A stretch of DNA of 8,926 nt from an uncultured bacterium (GTDB taxonomy: Bacteria; Actinomycetota; Aquicultoria; SKW223; CALKMS01). Positions 1 to 6,004 of the stretch are shown here, in pieces (position 1 is the first letter of the stretch; each line of letters opens with the position of its first letter). The notes under the pieces were generated by a model. The model was not told the DNA's origin. It searched no databases and saw only the letters and a program-made list of their open reading frames with translations. Location of the stretch: NCBI GenBank assembly GCA_938091145.1, contig CALKMS010000054.1, forward strand, positions 1-8,926, read 5' to 3'. The position numbers and the translations under genes are program-made.

Positions 1-258
1 CGAATTGATGATATTGGGTATGACGGTCTTTCAGTTCTGGCCGATATAATTGATTGTTACAATTATTATGGTTTTGAAACGGAAATAATTGCTGCTAGCA
101 TCCGGCATCCATTGCATGTAGTAGAGGCAGCTAAATTAGGAGCAGATATTGCTACAGTACCCTTTGCTGTTTTGAAGCAAATGATTAAGCATCCACTGAC
201 TGACATTGGAATTGACAAGTTTCTTGAGGACTGGGAAAAGATAAAAGATCTCGATTAA
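1..258 (+). CDS. fsa: Fructose-6-phosphate aldolase / transaldolase-like protein, C-terminal part
   Basis: This is the 3' end of a gene whose start lies left of the window. Frame 1 is open from base 1 and gives 85 residues before TAA. The segment matches the C-terminus of the short transaldolase/fructose-6-phosphate aldolase (TalC/FSA) family: the SIRHP signature at local residues 33-37, then HVVEAAKLGADIATVP, then the KHPLTDIGI block at 63-71 and an acidic FLEDW tail. Family members are about 215-220 residues, so roughly the last 40% is visible. The catalytic Schiff-base lysine lies upstream and cannot be checked. These enzymes make or break the C3-C4 bond of fructose 6-phosphate or transfer dihydroxyacetone units in the pentose phosphate pathway. 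Sequence alone does not separate aldolase from transaldolase activity. The rho start codon follows 20 bases after the stop, so the two are probably cotranscribed. Confidence 0.88.
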   Translation, partial: RIDDIGYDGLSVLADIIDCYNYYGFETEIIAASIRHPLHVVEAAKLGADIATVPFAVLKQMIKHPLTDIGIDKFLEDWEKIKDLD

Positions 259-266
259 TAAAAATC

Positions 267-275
267 AAGAGGTGG
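267..275 (+). promoter_or_regulatory. Ribosome binding site of rho
   Basis: The purine-rich AAGAGGTGG lies just upstream of ATG 279, with its AGAGG core six bases away. It occupies almost the whole 20-base gap after the transaldolase-like gene, which leaves no room for a separate rho leader or promoter in this gap. Confidence 0.65.
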
Positions 276-278
276 TAA

Positions 279-1652
279 ATGGAACAAACGAAAATGGAAA
301 CTTTAACTCGTGAAAGCTTAAAAAAAGAAAAGAGGACCTACCTTGTGAATTTGGCGAAAAAGCTTGGTATCAAGAACGCTGTGCGATTGGCCAAAGCTGA
401 TTTAATTGAGGCCATTATTTCCAGTCAATCTGATCAGGGGGATGAGGGGTTTAAAGTCGATAAGGAAAATGCGGTAGTGGCTGTTGTCAGTAAGGAGAAA
501 GAGGAAAAGGAAGCGCCTGCTCGTCCTGAAGGAATTGTGAGAAGAGGAATTCTTGATATTTTGCCTGAAGGTTACGGTTTTTTACGAGTTAGAGGCTATC
601 TTCCTAGCGAGGAAGATGTTTATGTTTCTCTTTCTCAAATTCGGCGCTTTGGATTGAAACGCGGAGATGAAATAGAAGGCCAGGTTAGACCTCCTAAAGA
701 TAGCGAAAAATACTATGCTTTATTGAGAATTGAGACAGTTAACAAGAAAGATCCAGAGAGAGCCCGTGATCGTCAACCTTTTGAAAGGTTGACTCCTTTG
801 TTTCCGGTTGAAAGACTGCGCCTTGAAGTTCCGGGAGGTGAAATAGCTCCTCGGATAATTGACTTGGTTGCTCCAATCGGGAAAGGCCAACGCGGTTTAA
901 TTGTATCTCCTCCCAAAGCCGGAAAAACTACTATTTTAAAACAAATTGCAAACAGCATTGCAGTTAATAATCCTGAAGTTCATTTAATTGTTCTGTTGGT
1001 TGATGAAAGACCAGAAGAAGTTACAGATTGGGAGAGATCTGTCAAAGCTGAGGTCGTAAGTTCAACTTTTGACAAACCTTCCGATAATCATGTTCAGGTT
1101 GCTGAGCTGGTTTTAGAGAGGGCTAAGAGGCTGGTTGAGCATGGGTATGATGTGGTTATTTTACTTGATAGCATTACTCGTTTAGCTCGGGCTTACAACT
1201 TGACGGTTCCTACCAGCGGTCGAATTCTTTCTGGCGGTGTTGACTCAACTGCTCTTTATCCGCCTAAGCGCTTTTTTGGTGCTGCTCGCAACATTGAGGG
1301 AGGTGGTAGCTTGACGATTATTGCTACTGCTTTGGTTGATACTGGTAGTCGAATGGATGAAGTCATTTATGAGGAGTTTAAAGGCACTGGAAATATGGAA
1401 ATCCATCTGGACCGCAAACTGGCAGACAAGAGAATTTTTCCGGCTATTGAGATTGAGCGTTCGGGAACCCGTAAAGAGGAGCTTTTGATGAGCCCTCAGG
1501 AGGCCCAGATGGTTTGGAAGCTGCGCCGAGTTTTGCTTGCTCTCGATTCAGCTCAAGCACTCGAACTTTTAATTGATAAGCTTAGGGAAACAAAGAGAAA
1601 CGTTGATTTTTTGATTGAAGTAGCGAAGTCAGCAGTTGCAGAAAATTACTAA
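279..1652 (+). CDS. rho: Transcription termination factor Rho
   Basis: Rho is a hexameric RNA-dependent ATPase/helicase that binds nascent C-rich RNA and dissociates RNA polymerase. The 457 residues show the full domain order. A Rho-N helical domain covers about 5-50 (LAKKLGIKNAVRLAKADLIEAI), followed by a charged, low-complexity linker at about 50-82. A cold-shock-like RNA-binding domain covers about 84-155, with the GYGFLR strand at 98-103. The RecA-type ATPase core follows, with Walker A in SPPKAGKTT (210-218), the DERPEEVT segment carrying the predicted catalytic Glu243, Walker B VVILLDS (292-298), the Q-loop GGVDSTALYPPK (319-330), the DTGSRMDEVIYEEFKGTGN block (354-372) and the arginine-finger motif SGTRKEELL (395-403, Arg398). 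No key residue is missing. ATG 279 has a good Shine-Dalgarno. rpmE follows 17 bases after the stop, a common rho neighbour. Confidence 0.98.
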   Translation: MEQTKMETLTRESLKKEKRTYLVNLAKKLGIKNAVRLAKADLIEAIISSQSDQGDEGFKVDKENAVVAVVSKEKEEKEAPARPEGIVRRGILDILPEGYGFLRVRGYLPSEEDVYVSLSQIRRFGLKRGDEIEGQVRPPKDSEKYYALLRIETVNKKDPERARDRQPFERLTPLFPVERLRLEVPGGEIAPRIIDLVAPIGKGQRGLIVSPPKAGKTTILKQIANSIAVNNPEVHLIVLLVDERPEEVTDWERSVKAEVVSSTFDKPSDNHVQVAELVLERAKRLVEHGYDVVILLDSITRLARAYNLTVPTSGRILSGGVDSTALYPPKRFFGAARNIEGGGSLTIIATALVDTGSRMDEVIYEEFKGTGNMEIHLDRKLADKRIFPAIEIERSGTRKEELLMSPQEAQMVWKLRRVLLALDSAQALELLIDKLRETKRNVDFLIEVAKSAVAENY

Positions 1653-1669
1653 AAAATCGGGAGGAGGAA

Positions 1670-1885
1670 ATGAAGAAAAAAATTCATCCGCCGTATGGAC
1701 CAGCAGTAGTTGTTTGTGCTTGTGGTGAAAGGTTTGAAACTCGATCAACCAAGTCAGAAATTCATGTGGAAGTATGTTCAAAATGCCACCCCTTCTTCAC
1801 AGGTCAACAAAAGTATATTGATACTGCTGGACGAGTCCAGAAATTTAGAGAAAAATACGGTTTAAATTCTAAAGAAGAAAAATAA
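1670..1885 (+). CDS. rpmE: 50S ribosomal protein L31 (bL31), zinc-binding type
   Basis: This 71-residue protein is the large-subunit protein bL31, which contributes to the intersubunit bridge between the 50S central protuberance and the 30S head. It starts with the family-typical MKKKIHPPYG and contains VVCACGERFETRSTK, VCSKCHPFFTGQQKYID and GRVQKFREKYG. Four cysteines, C16, C18, C36 and C39, form the CxC...CxxC zinc site of the C+ form, as opposed to the cysteine-free paralogue many bacteria induce under zinc limitation. ATG 1670 is preceded by an excellent Shine-Dalgarno, GGGAGGAGG at 1659-1667. It lies 17 bases downstream of rho and is probably in the same transcript. It is the last gene before the main intergenic gap. 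Confidence 0.97.
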   Translation: MKKKIHPPYGPAVVVCACGERFETRSTKSEIHVEVCSKCHPFFTGQQKYIDTAGRVQKFREKYGLNSKEEK

Positions 1886-1922
1886 TTTTTGATCAGATTC
1901 TTGATTGAGCCTTTTCTTGTTG

Positions 1923-1940
1923 TTTACCGTATCCGGTAAA
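1923..1940 (+). repeat. Perfect inverted repeat, candidate operator
   Basis: TTTACCG, a four-base centre TATC, then CGGTAAA form a perfect 7+7 inverted repeat. It sits over the -35 and the first part of the spacer of the candidate promoter at 1923-1952, where a dimeric repressor could block RNA polymerase. It is unlikely to be an intrinsic terminator for rpmE: the stem is short and AT-rich, and the only T-run (TTTTTT, 1955-1960) begins 14 bases after the stem instead of directly following it. No regulator is encoded in the window. Confidence 0.5.
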
Positions 1941-1952
1941 ATTGCTTATAAT
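1923..1952 (+). promoter_or_regulatory. Candidate sigma70-type promoter for the DUF1385-prfA-prmC operon
   Basis: A consensus -10 hexamer TATAAT lies at 1947-1952. TTTACC at 1923-1928 matches TTGACA at four of six positions with an 18-base spacer. Transcription would start near 1959, about 50-70 bases before the first gene of the operon. This is the only sizeable non-coding gap in the window, which makes it the natural place for a promoter. The site is inferred from sequence only. Confidence 0.55.
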
Positions 1953-1978
1953 CATTTTTTGGCGATGGGAAGGAAAAC

Positions 1979-2002
1979 TTGATGTTTGATACCTTAAGCT
2001 GA
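1979..2002 (+). other. Possible short leader ORF with its own Shine-Dalgarno
   Basis: GGGAAGGA at 1968-1975 is the best Shine-Dalgarno in the gap, yet it is not positioned for the DUF1385 gene, whose frame has a TAG stop at 2004-2006. It suits TTG 1979 or ATG 1982, which open a frame of only six or seven codons (ending FDTLS) closed by TGA at 2000-2002. A leader peptide translated just upstream of the operon's first gene is possible. So short an ORF may also arise by chance, so this is tentative. Confidence 0.25.
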
Positions 2003-2027
2003 TTAGTTTTTGATTGAGAGAGTGAAA

Positions 2028-2894
2028 GTGGAAATCGGTGGTCAGGCTGTTTTTGAAGGAGTAATGATGCGCGGCAAGCATTTTTGGGTGGTAGCAGTTC
2101 GCAATCCGGCTAATGAGATTCTGATTAAAGAGGAAAAAATTCCTGAGTCTATTGCCAACAGCCGTTTCTTTAAGCTGCCTTTTATCAGGGGAGTTTTTGT
2201 CTTATTTGATACTGTTGTCTTAGGTTGGAAGGCTTTGAACTTTTCTCTTCAGGTTTTTGAAGAGGAGGCACCAAGCGAGAAAGAGATGTATGGGGCTTTA
2301 TTTCTGGCCCTTTTAATAATAATTGGTGTTTTTATTTTAATTCCAGCCGGAGTAAGTCAATATCTGATCGGTTTTTTCACTTTATTAAAAAATCCGATTT
2401 TACGGAATTTAATTGAGGGTTTAATTAGAATTTCGCTTTTTCTTGGTTATTTGGTGGCCATTTCACTGATTAGCGATATCAAAAAGGTTTTTCAGTATCA
2501 TGGGGCAGAACACAAAAGCATCAACTCTTTTGAAAAATTGGGAAAGATAGATTTGGAAACAGCTACTCAGTTTAGTCGGTTTCATGTTAGCTGTGGGACA
2601 AGTTTTATAATTTTAAGTTTAGTGGTTATGATAGTTATCTATACTTTTTTAGATGTTAAAAGTTTCTTTTTGAGGTTTTTGCTTCGTCTGGCGTTGTTGC
2701 CGATAGTTGTTGGCATTTCTTATGAAATAATAAAATTAGCTCGGCGCTTTCAAGAAAGCTGGTTTGTAAAACTCATCGCTTTTCCAGGTTTGGCAATGCA
2801 GTATTTGACTACTCGGGAGCCGGAAAGACCCCAATTGGAGGTGGCTTTTGCGTCTTTATCTCGGCTGGTTGAGTTGGAGGCCCAAGTTGCTTGA
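2028..2894 (+). CDS. DUF1385 (YqhQ-like) multi-pass membrane protein of unknown function
   Basis: This is a member of the DUF1385 family, related to Bacillus YqhQ, whose biochemical role I do not know. Numbering from GTG 2028 (288 residues), the hallmark motifs are GGQAVFEGVMMRG at 4-16, YHGAEHKSI at 157-165, RFHVSCGTSF at 184-193 and PGLAMQYLTTREP at 253-265. Hydrophobic segments at roughly 88-105, 134-151, 191-207 and 216-234 indicate an integral membrane protein. His158, Glu161, His162, His186 and Cys189 lie next to membrane spans and could form a metal or catalytic site, which is inference. Start choice: a TAG at 2004 limits the frame. TTG 2010 has no Shine-Dalgarno and GTG 2022 has one too close. 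GTG 2028 has GAGAG seven bases upstream and gives the usual short N-terminus before GGQA. It is the first gene of the overlapping operon, and its TGA stop lies inside the prfA start. Confidence 0.9.
   Translation: MEIGGQAVFEGVMMRGKHFWVVAVRNPANEILIKEEKIPESIANSRFFKLPFIRGVFVLFDTVVLGWKALNFSLQVFEEEAPSEKEMYGALFLALLIIIGVFILIPAGVSQYLIGFFTLLKNPILRNLIEGLIRISLFLGYLVAISLISDIKKVFQYHGAEHKSINSFEKLGKIDLETATQFSRFHVSCGTSFIILSLVVMIVIYTFLDVKSFFLRFLLRLALLPIVVGISYEIIKLARRFQESWFVKLIAFPGLAMQYLTTREPERPQLEVAFASLSRLVELEAQVA
2876..2880 (+). promoter_or_regulatory. Ribosome binding site that sets the prfA start
   Basis: GGAGG sits six bases before TTG 2887, inside the 3' end of the DUF1385 gene. It is the only strong Shine-Dalgarno near the possible prfA starts. 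The upstream in-frame TTG codons at 2848 and 2869 lie before it and cannot use it. Confidence 0.7.
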
Positions 2895-3960
2895 CCTTAG
2901 GCAGCTGGAAGAGATTGAGAAAAAATACGAGAGGTTAAATGAAAAAATGGCTTCCAAAGAGGTGCTCTCCAACTTTGAGCTTTTGGCCCGAATAAGGCGG
3001 GAGCAGGCTTCTTTAGAGGATTTAGTGGAGAAAATTCGGAGTTATAAACGAGTTTTGAGAGATATTGAAACTGCAGAAGAAATGATTAAAGAAAGCAAGG
3101 GAGAAGGGGAGGAAACCTATTTGAAAGAAGAACTGAAAAATCTTAAGGAAGCAAAAGAGAAGCTGGAAGAAGAGATAAAAGAACTTATTATCGGTCGGGA
3201 TCCTAATGATGAAAAAGATGTTATCGTTGAAATTAGAGCAGGCACGGGCGGAGAGGAAGCTAGCCTTTTCGCTGCTGATCTTTACCGGGCTTATCAGCGG
3301 TATGCTGAAAATCGGGGATGGAAGACAGAAGTTATTGATGTGAGTACTAGCAGCATGGGTGGTTTTAAAGAGATTATTTTTGAGGTTAAGGGTAAAGGAG
3401 CTTACAGCAAGCTCAAGTTTGAGTCGGGGGTTCATAGAGTTCAAAGGATACCGATAACGGAGTCAAGCGGTCGAATTCATACTTCAGCCGCTACGGTGGC
3501 GGTTCTTCCTGAGGCTGACGAAGTGGAGGTAAAAATTGATCCAAAAGATTTAAAAATTGAGACATTTCGAGCAAGTGGTCCAGGGGGGCAGCATGTAAAT
3601 GTAACCGATTCGGCGGTGCGAATAACCCATCTTCCGACGGGATTGGTGGTTCAATGCCAGGAAGAGCGCTCTCAACTTCAAAATCGAGAAAAAGCTTTGA
3701 AATTATTGAGAGCTCGCCTTTACGAGCTTTTGCAGAAGGAACAAGCAGAAAAGATTGCGCAGGAGAGAAAGAAACAGGTTGGTACGGGGGACCGCAGTGA
3801 GCGAATAAGAACTTATAATTTTCCCCAAAATCGTGTAACTGATCATCGAATAAACTTGACACTTTACAACCTAGATCGAGTTATGGAAGGGGATCTGGAT
3901 GAGATAATTGAGGCTCTGGCGGCTGCTGAGCGAGCTAAGAAACTGGAGGAAGCTGTTTAA
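2887..3960 (+). CDS. prfA: Peptide chain release factor 1 (RF1)
   Basis: RF1 recognises UAA and UAG stop codons in the ribosomal A site and triggers peptidyl-tRNA hydrolysis. From TTG 2887 the protein has 357 residues, the normal RF1 length. An N-terminal helical domain rich in Lys and Glu (about 1-105) precedes the PCRF core. The GTGGEEASLFAADL block is near 119-132. The codon-recognition tripeptide is P189-I190-T191 in the RIPITESSGRIHTSAATVAVLPE region, the PxT form that separates RF1 from RF2 (SPF). The catalytic GGQ is at 233-235 within RASGPGGQHVNVTDSAVRITH, and the RIRTYNFPQNRVTDHRI block follows. The frame stays open up to TTG 2848, but that would add 13 non-family residues (WLSWRP). 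TTG 2887 has GGAGG six bases upstream and begins LLDLRQLEEIEKKY, like family members. It overlaps the DUF1385 gene by eight bases and prmC by one (TAATG). Confidence 0.97.
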   Translation: MLDLRQLEEIEKKYERLNEKMASKEVLSNFELLARIRREQASLEDLVEKIRSYKRVLRDIETAEEMIKESKGEGEETYLKEELKNLKEAKEKLEEEIKELIIGRDPNDEKDVIVEIRAGTGGEEASLFAADLYRAYQRYAENRGWKTEVIDVSTSSMGGFKEIIFEVKGKGAYSKLKFESGVHRVQRIPITESSGRIHTSAATVAVLPEADEVEVKIDPKDLKIETFRASGPGGQHVNVTDSAVRITHLPTGLVVQCQEERSQLQNREKALKLLRARLYELLQKEQAEKIAQERKKQVGTGDRSERIRTYNFPQNRVTDHRINLTLYNLDRVMEGDLDEIIEALAAAERAKKLEEAV

Positions 3961-4745
3961 TGGAGAAAGTTTTTTTAAGCAGGTTTCCAGAAAGTTTTTA
4001 TGTCTGGAAGGAAGTAATTGGTCGGAGTTTATCAGATTTGTGGCTGCAAGATGAACTCTCCCGATCGGAGAAAAAGCTACTTTCTTTAGGGTTGAGATGT
4101 TACTGGGCAGGATTTCCTTTACCTTATCTTACTGGCGAAGCTCGTTTTGCTGAACGAATTTTTAAAGTTCGACCTGGTGTTTTCCTTCCGCGTCAAGAAA
4201 GTGAGGTGTTGCTTGAGGCGGCGGAGAAAGAAATTCCTTCCAACTCGAAAGTTTTGGAAATTGGCACTGGCACCGGAGCGGTAATAATTTCTTTACTTTT
4301 AAATCGTGCCGATCTTAAAGGAGTTGGTTTAGAGATCTCTTCAAAAGCGGCGGAGTTAGCTTGTGAGAATGCCTGTTTTTATCAGATTGGTAGTCGCTTG
4401 AAAGTGATAAATCAGGATTTTGAAAGTTTTAGTGGTGAAAAGTTCCAGGCAATTGTTTGCAACCCCCCCTATTTATCCTTTTATGAAATTATGGCGTTAC
4501 CTTTTTCAGTGAGGTATTATGAGCCGCGGGAGGCTTTGGATGGTGGGGAGTCCGGACTTGAGTTTTACTATAAGCTTAGCGAAAAAGTCAGGGAACTTCT
4601 TTTCTCAGGTGGTTTGTTGTTGGTGGAAGTGGGCAAGAGGCAATCTGATATGGTGAAAGAGGTTTTTTCCCCTTTTATGAGCTGGGAGAAGTCGTATTTT
4701 GATGGCTTAGGAGTAGAAAGAGTTTTAGTGTTTCGCCTAAGATGA
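3960..4745 (+). CDS. prmC: Release factor glutamine methyltransferase PrmC (HemK family)
   Basis: PrmC N5-methylates the glutamine of the GGQ motif in RF1 and RF2 using S-adenosylmethionine, which raises termination efficiency. Its substrate gene prfA lies directly upstream. The 261 residues comprise a helical N-terminal substrate-binding domain (about 1-75) with PLPYLTGEARF at 53-63, and a Rossmann-fold methyltransferase domain. SAM-binding motif I is LEIGTGTGA (99-107), and an acidic residue follows in GLEIS (123-127). The active-site NPPY at 168-171 binds the target glutamine. The usual PRPDT/PRPET segment is PRQES here (77-81), a mild deviation. The length is slightly below the common 275-290, mainly because the N-terminal domain is short. 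The start overlaps the prfA stop (TAATG), with GGAGGA at 3945-3950 serving as Shine-Dalgarno. Confidence 0.95.
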   Translation: MEKVFLSRFPESFYVWKEVIGRSLSDLWLQDELSRSEKKLLSLGLRCYWAGFPLPYLTGEARFAERIFKVRPGVFLPRQESEVLLEAAEKEIPSNSKVLEIGTGTGAVIISLLLNRADLKGVGLEISSKAAELACENACFYQIGSRLKVINQDFESFSGEKFQAIVCNPPYLSFYEIMALPFSVRYYEPREALDGGESGLEFYYKLSEKVRELLFSGGLLLVEVGKRQSDMVKEVFSPFMSWEKSYFDGLGVERVLVFRLR

Positions 4746-6004
4746 AAAAATTGGATTATTTAGAGAAACATGACCCAGAGATAGCTGCGTGTATAAAAAA
4801 GGAGCTTTTGCGCCAACGGCAAACTTTAGAGCTTATTTCTTCAGAAAACTTTACTAGTCTGGCAGTTTTGGAAGCACAGGGCTCAGTTTTAACAAATAAG
4901 TATGCAGAAGGCTATCCCGAAAGGCGATACTACGGCGGTTGTCAGTTTGTTGATGTGGCTGAAAGTTTAGCTATTGAGAGAGCGAAAAAGCTTTTTTCGG
5001 CTGAGTACGCTAATGTTCAGCCTCATTCAGGTTCTCAAGCAAACATGGCAGCTTATTTTGCTTTGCTTAAGCCAGGGGATAAGGTTTTGGGTTTCGATCT
5101 TCGACATGGAGGACATTTGACTCACGGTAGTCCGGTAAACTTTTCCGGTCAGCTTTATCAGTTTTTTTCCTATGGAGTGAGTCGGGAAACTGAAAGACTT
5201 GACTATGACGAAATAAGGGAAATTGCCAAGAGAGAAAAACCGAAACTAATCGTGGCCGGAGCCAGTGCTTATTCTCGGATAATTGATTTCAAAGCTTTTA
5301 GGGAAATAGCTGATGAAGTTGGAGCTTTTTTAATGGTGGATATGGCCCATATTGCCGGACTGGTAGCAGCTGGGCTTCATCCAAATCCTGTCCCTTATTC
5401 GGATATTGTTACCTCAACAACTCACAAAACCCTTAGGGGTCCTCGATCCGGCTTTATCTTGGCTCGGGAAGAGTTTGGGCCACGAATAGACAAAGCGGTT
5501 TTTCCTGGAATTCAAGGAGGACCATTAATGCATGTAATTGCTGCTAAAGCTGTAGCTTTTAAAGAAGCAATGAGCGAAGAATTCAAGATTTATCAGCAGC
5601 AAATAGTAAAAAATGCTCAAGCTTTAGCTTCTACCCTTCAAGAGGAGGGATTGCGGATTGTAAGTGGGGGCACAGACAACCATCTTTTTTTGGTTGATTT
5701 GACATCGATCAACTTAACCGGCCGCGAAGGGCAGGAGTTATTAGATGAAGTGGGGATCACCGTTAATAAGAACGCTATACCTTTCGATACCAAAAGTCCG
5801 ATTGTGACTAGTGGTTTGAGAATTGGAACGCCAGCGGTGACCACTCGTGGTTTTAAAGAGAAAGAGATGGTGTTGGTTGGACGCCTGATTGCTCAGGTAT
5901 TAAAAAATCCTCATAAAAGTGAAGTTAGAGAAGAAGTTCGAAGAACTGTCCGAGAGTTGATTGAAGCCTTTCCGCTTTATCCGGAGTTAGATGGGACGCT
6001 TTGA
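4742..6004 (+). CDS. glyA: Serine hydroxymethyltransferase
   Basis: This PLP enzyme interconverts serine plus tetrahydrofolate with glycine plus 5,10-methylene-tetrahydrofolate and is the main entry to one-carbon metabolism. The 420 residues match the bacterial family length. Signatures in order are LELISSENFTS (29-39), TNKYAEGYPERRYYGGC (51-67), NVQPHSGSQANMAAY (91-105), LMVDMAHIAGLVAAG (197-211) and the Schiff-base lysine K229 in STTHKTLRGPRSG (225-237). FPGIQGGPLMH (254-264) and SGLRIGTPAVTTRG (357-370) follow. All expected catalytic residues are present. ATG 4742 overlaps the prmC stop as ATGA. No Shine-Dalgarno is visible just upstream, so initiation probably depends on ribosomes finishing prmC. 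The one-carbon units it makes can feed the SAM pool used by PrmC, which is an inferred link. In Gram-positive genomes glyA often lies near prfA-prmC, sometimes with other genes between. Confidence 0.98.
   Translation: MKKLDYLEKHDPEIAACIKKELLRQRQTLELISSENFTSLAVLEAQGSVLTNKYAEGYPERRYYGGCQFVDVAESLAIERAKKLFSAEYANVQPHSGSQANMAAYFALLKPGDKVLGFDLRHGGHLTHGSPVNFSGQLYQFFSYGVSRETERLDYDEIREIAKREKPKLIVAGASAYSRIIDFKAFREIADEVGAFLMVDMAHIAGLVAAGLHPNPVPYSDIVTSTTHKTLRGPRSGFILAREEFGPRIDKAVFPGIQGGPLMHVIAAKAVAFKEAMSEEFKIYQQQIVKNAQALASTLQEEGLRIVSGGTDNHLFLVDLTSINLTGREGQELLDEVGITVNKNAIPFDTKSPIVTSGLRIGTPAVTTRGFKEKEMVLVGRLIAQVLKNPHKSEVREEVRRTVRELIEAFPLYPELDGTL

Noticed and set aside
212..245. TTGACA at 212-217 as a possible rho promoter
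   Set aside because: The -35 match is perfect, but no reasonable -10 lies 16-18 bases downstream. GATAAA is 22 bases away, and the region codes for the transaldolase C-terminus.
1923..1960. Intrinsic terminator after rpmE
   Set aside because: The hairpin stem has only seven pairs, three of them G-C, and the T-run begins 14 bases after the stem instead of directly following it.
1901..2018. TTGATTGAG repeated at 1901-1909 and 2010-2018
   Set aside because: This 9-base word is common in this AT-rich sequence, also occurs in coding regions, and has no palindromic or spaced arrangement suggesting a binding site.
1893..2081. 62-residue minus-strand open frame across the intergenic gap
   Set aside because: The residues resemble no family, it overlaps the conserved N-terminus of the DUF1385 gene, and the gap is better explained by promoter and leader elements.
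3022..3444. 140-residue open frame on the minus strand inside prfA
   Set aside because: It is antisense to the strongly conserved prfA. Its Phe-rich composition is the expected complement of a Lys/Glu-rich coding region, and it has no recognisable domain.
3491..3862. 123-residue minus-strand open frame inside prfA
   Set aside because: It lies opposite the GGQ-containing part of RF1 and shows no domain or family signature, so it is a shadow frame.
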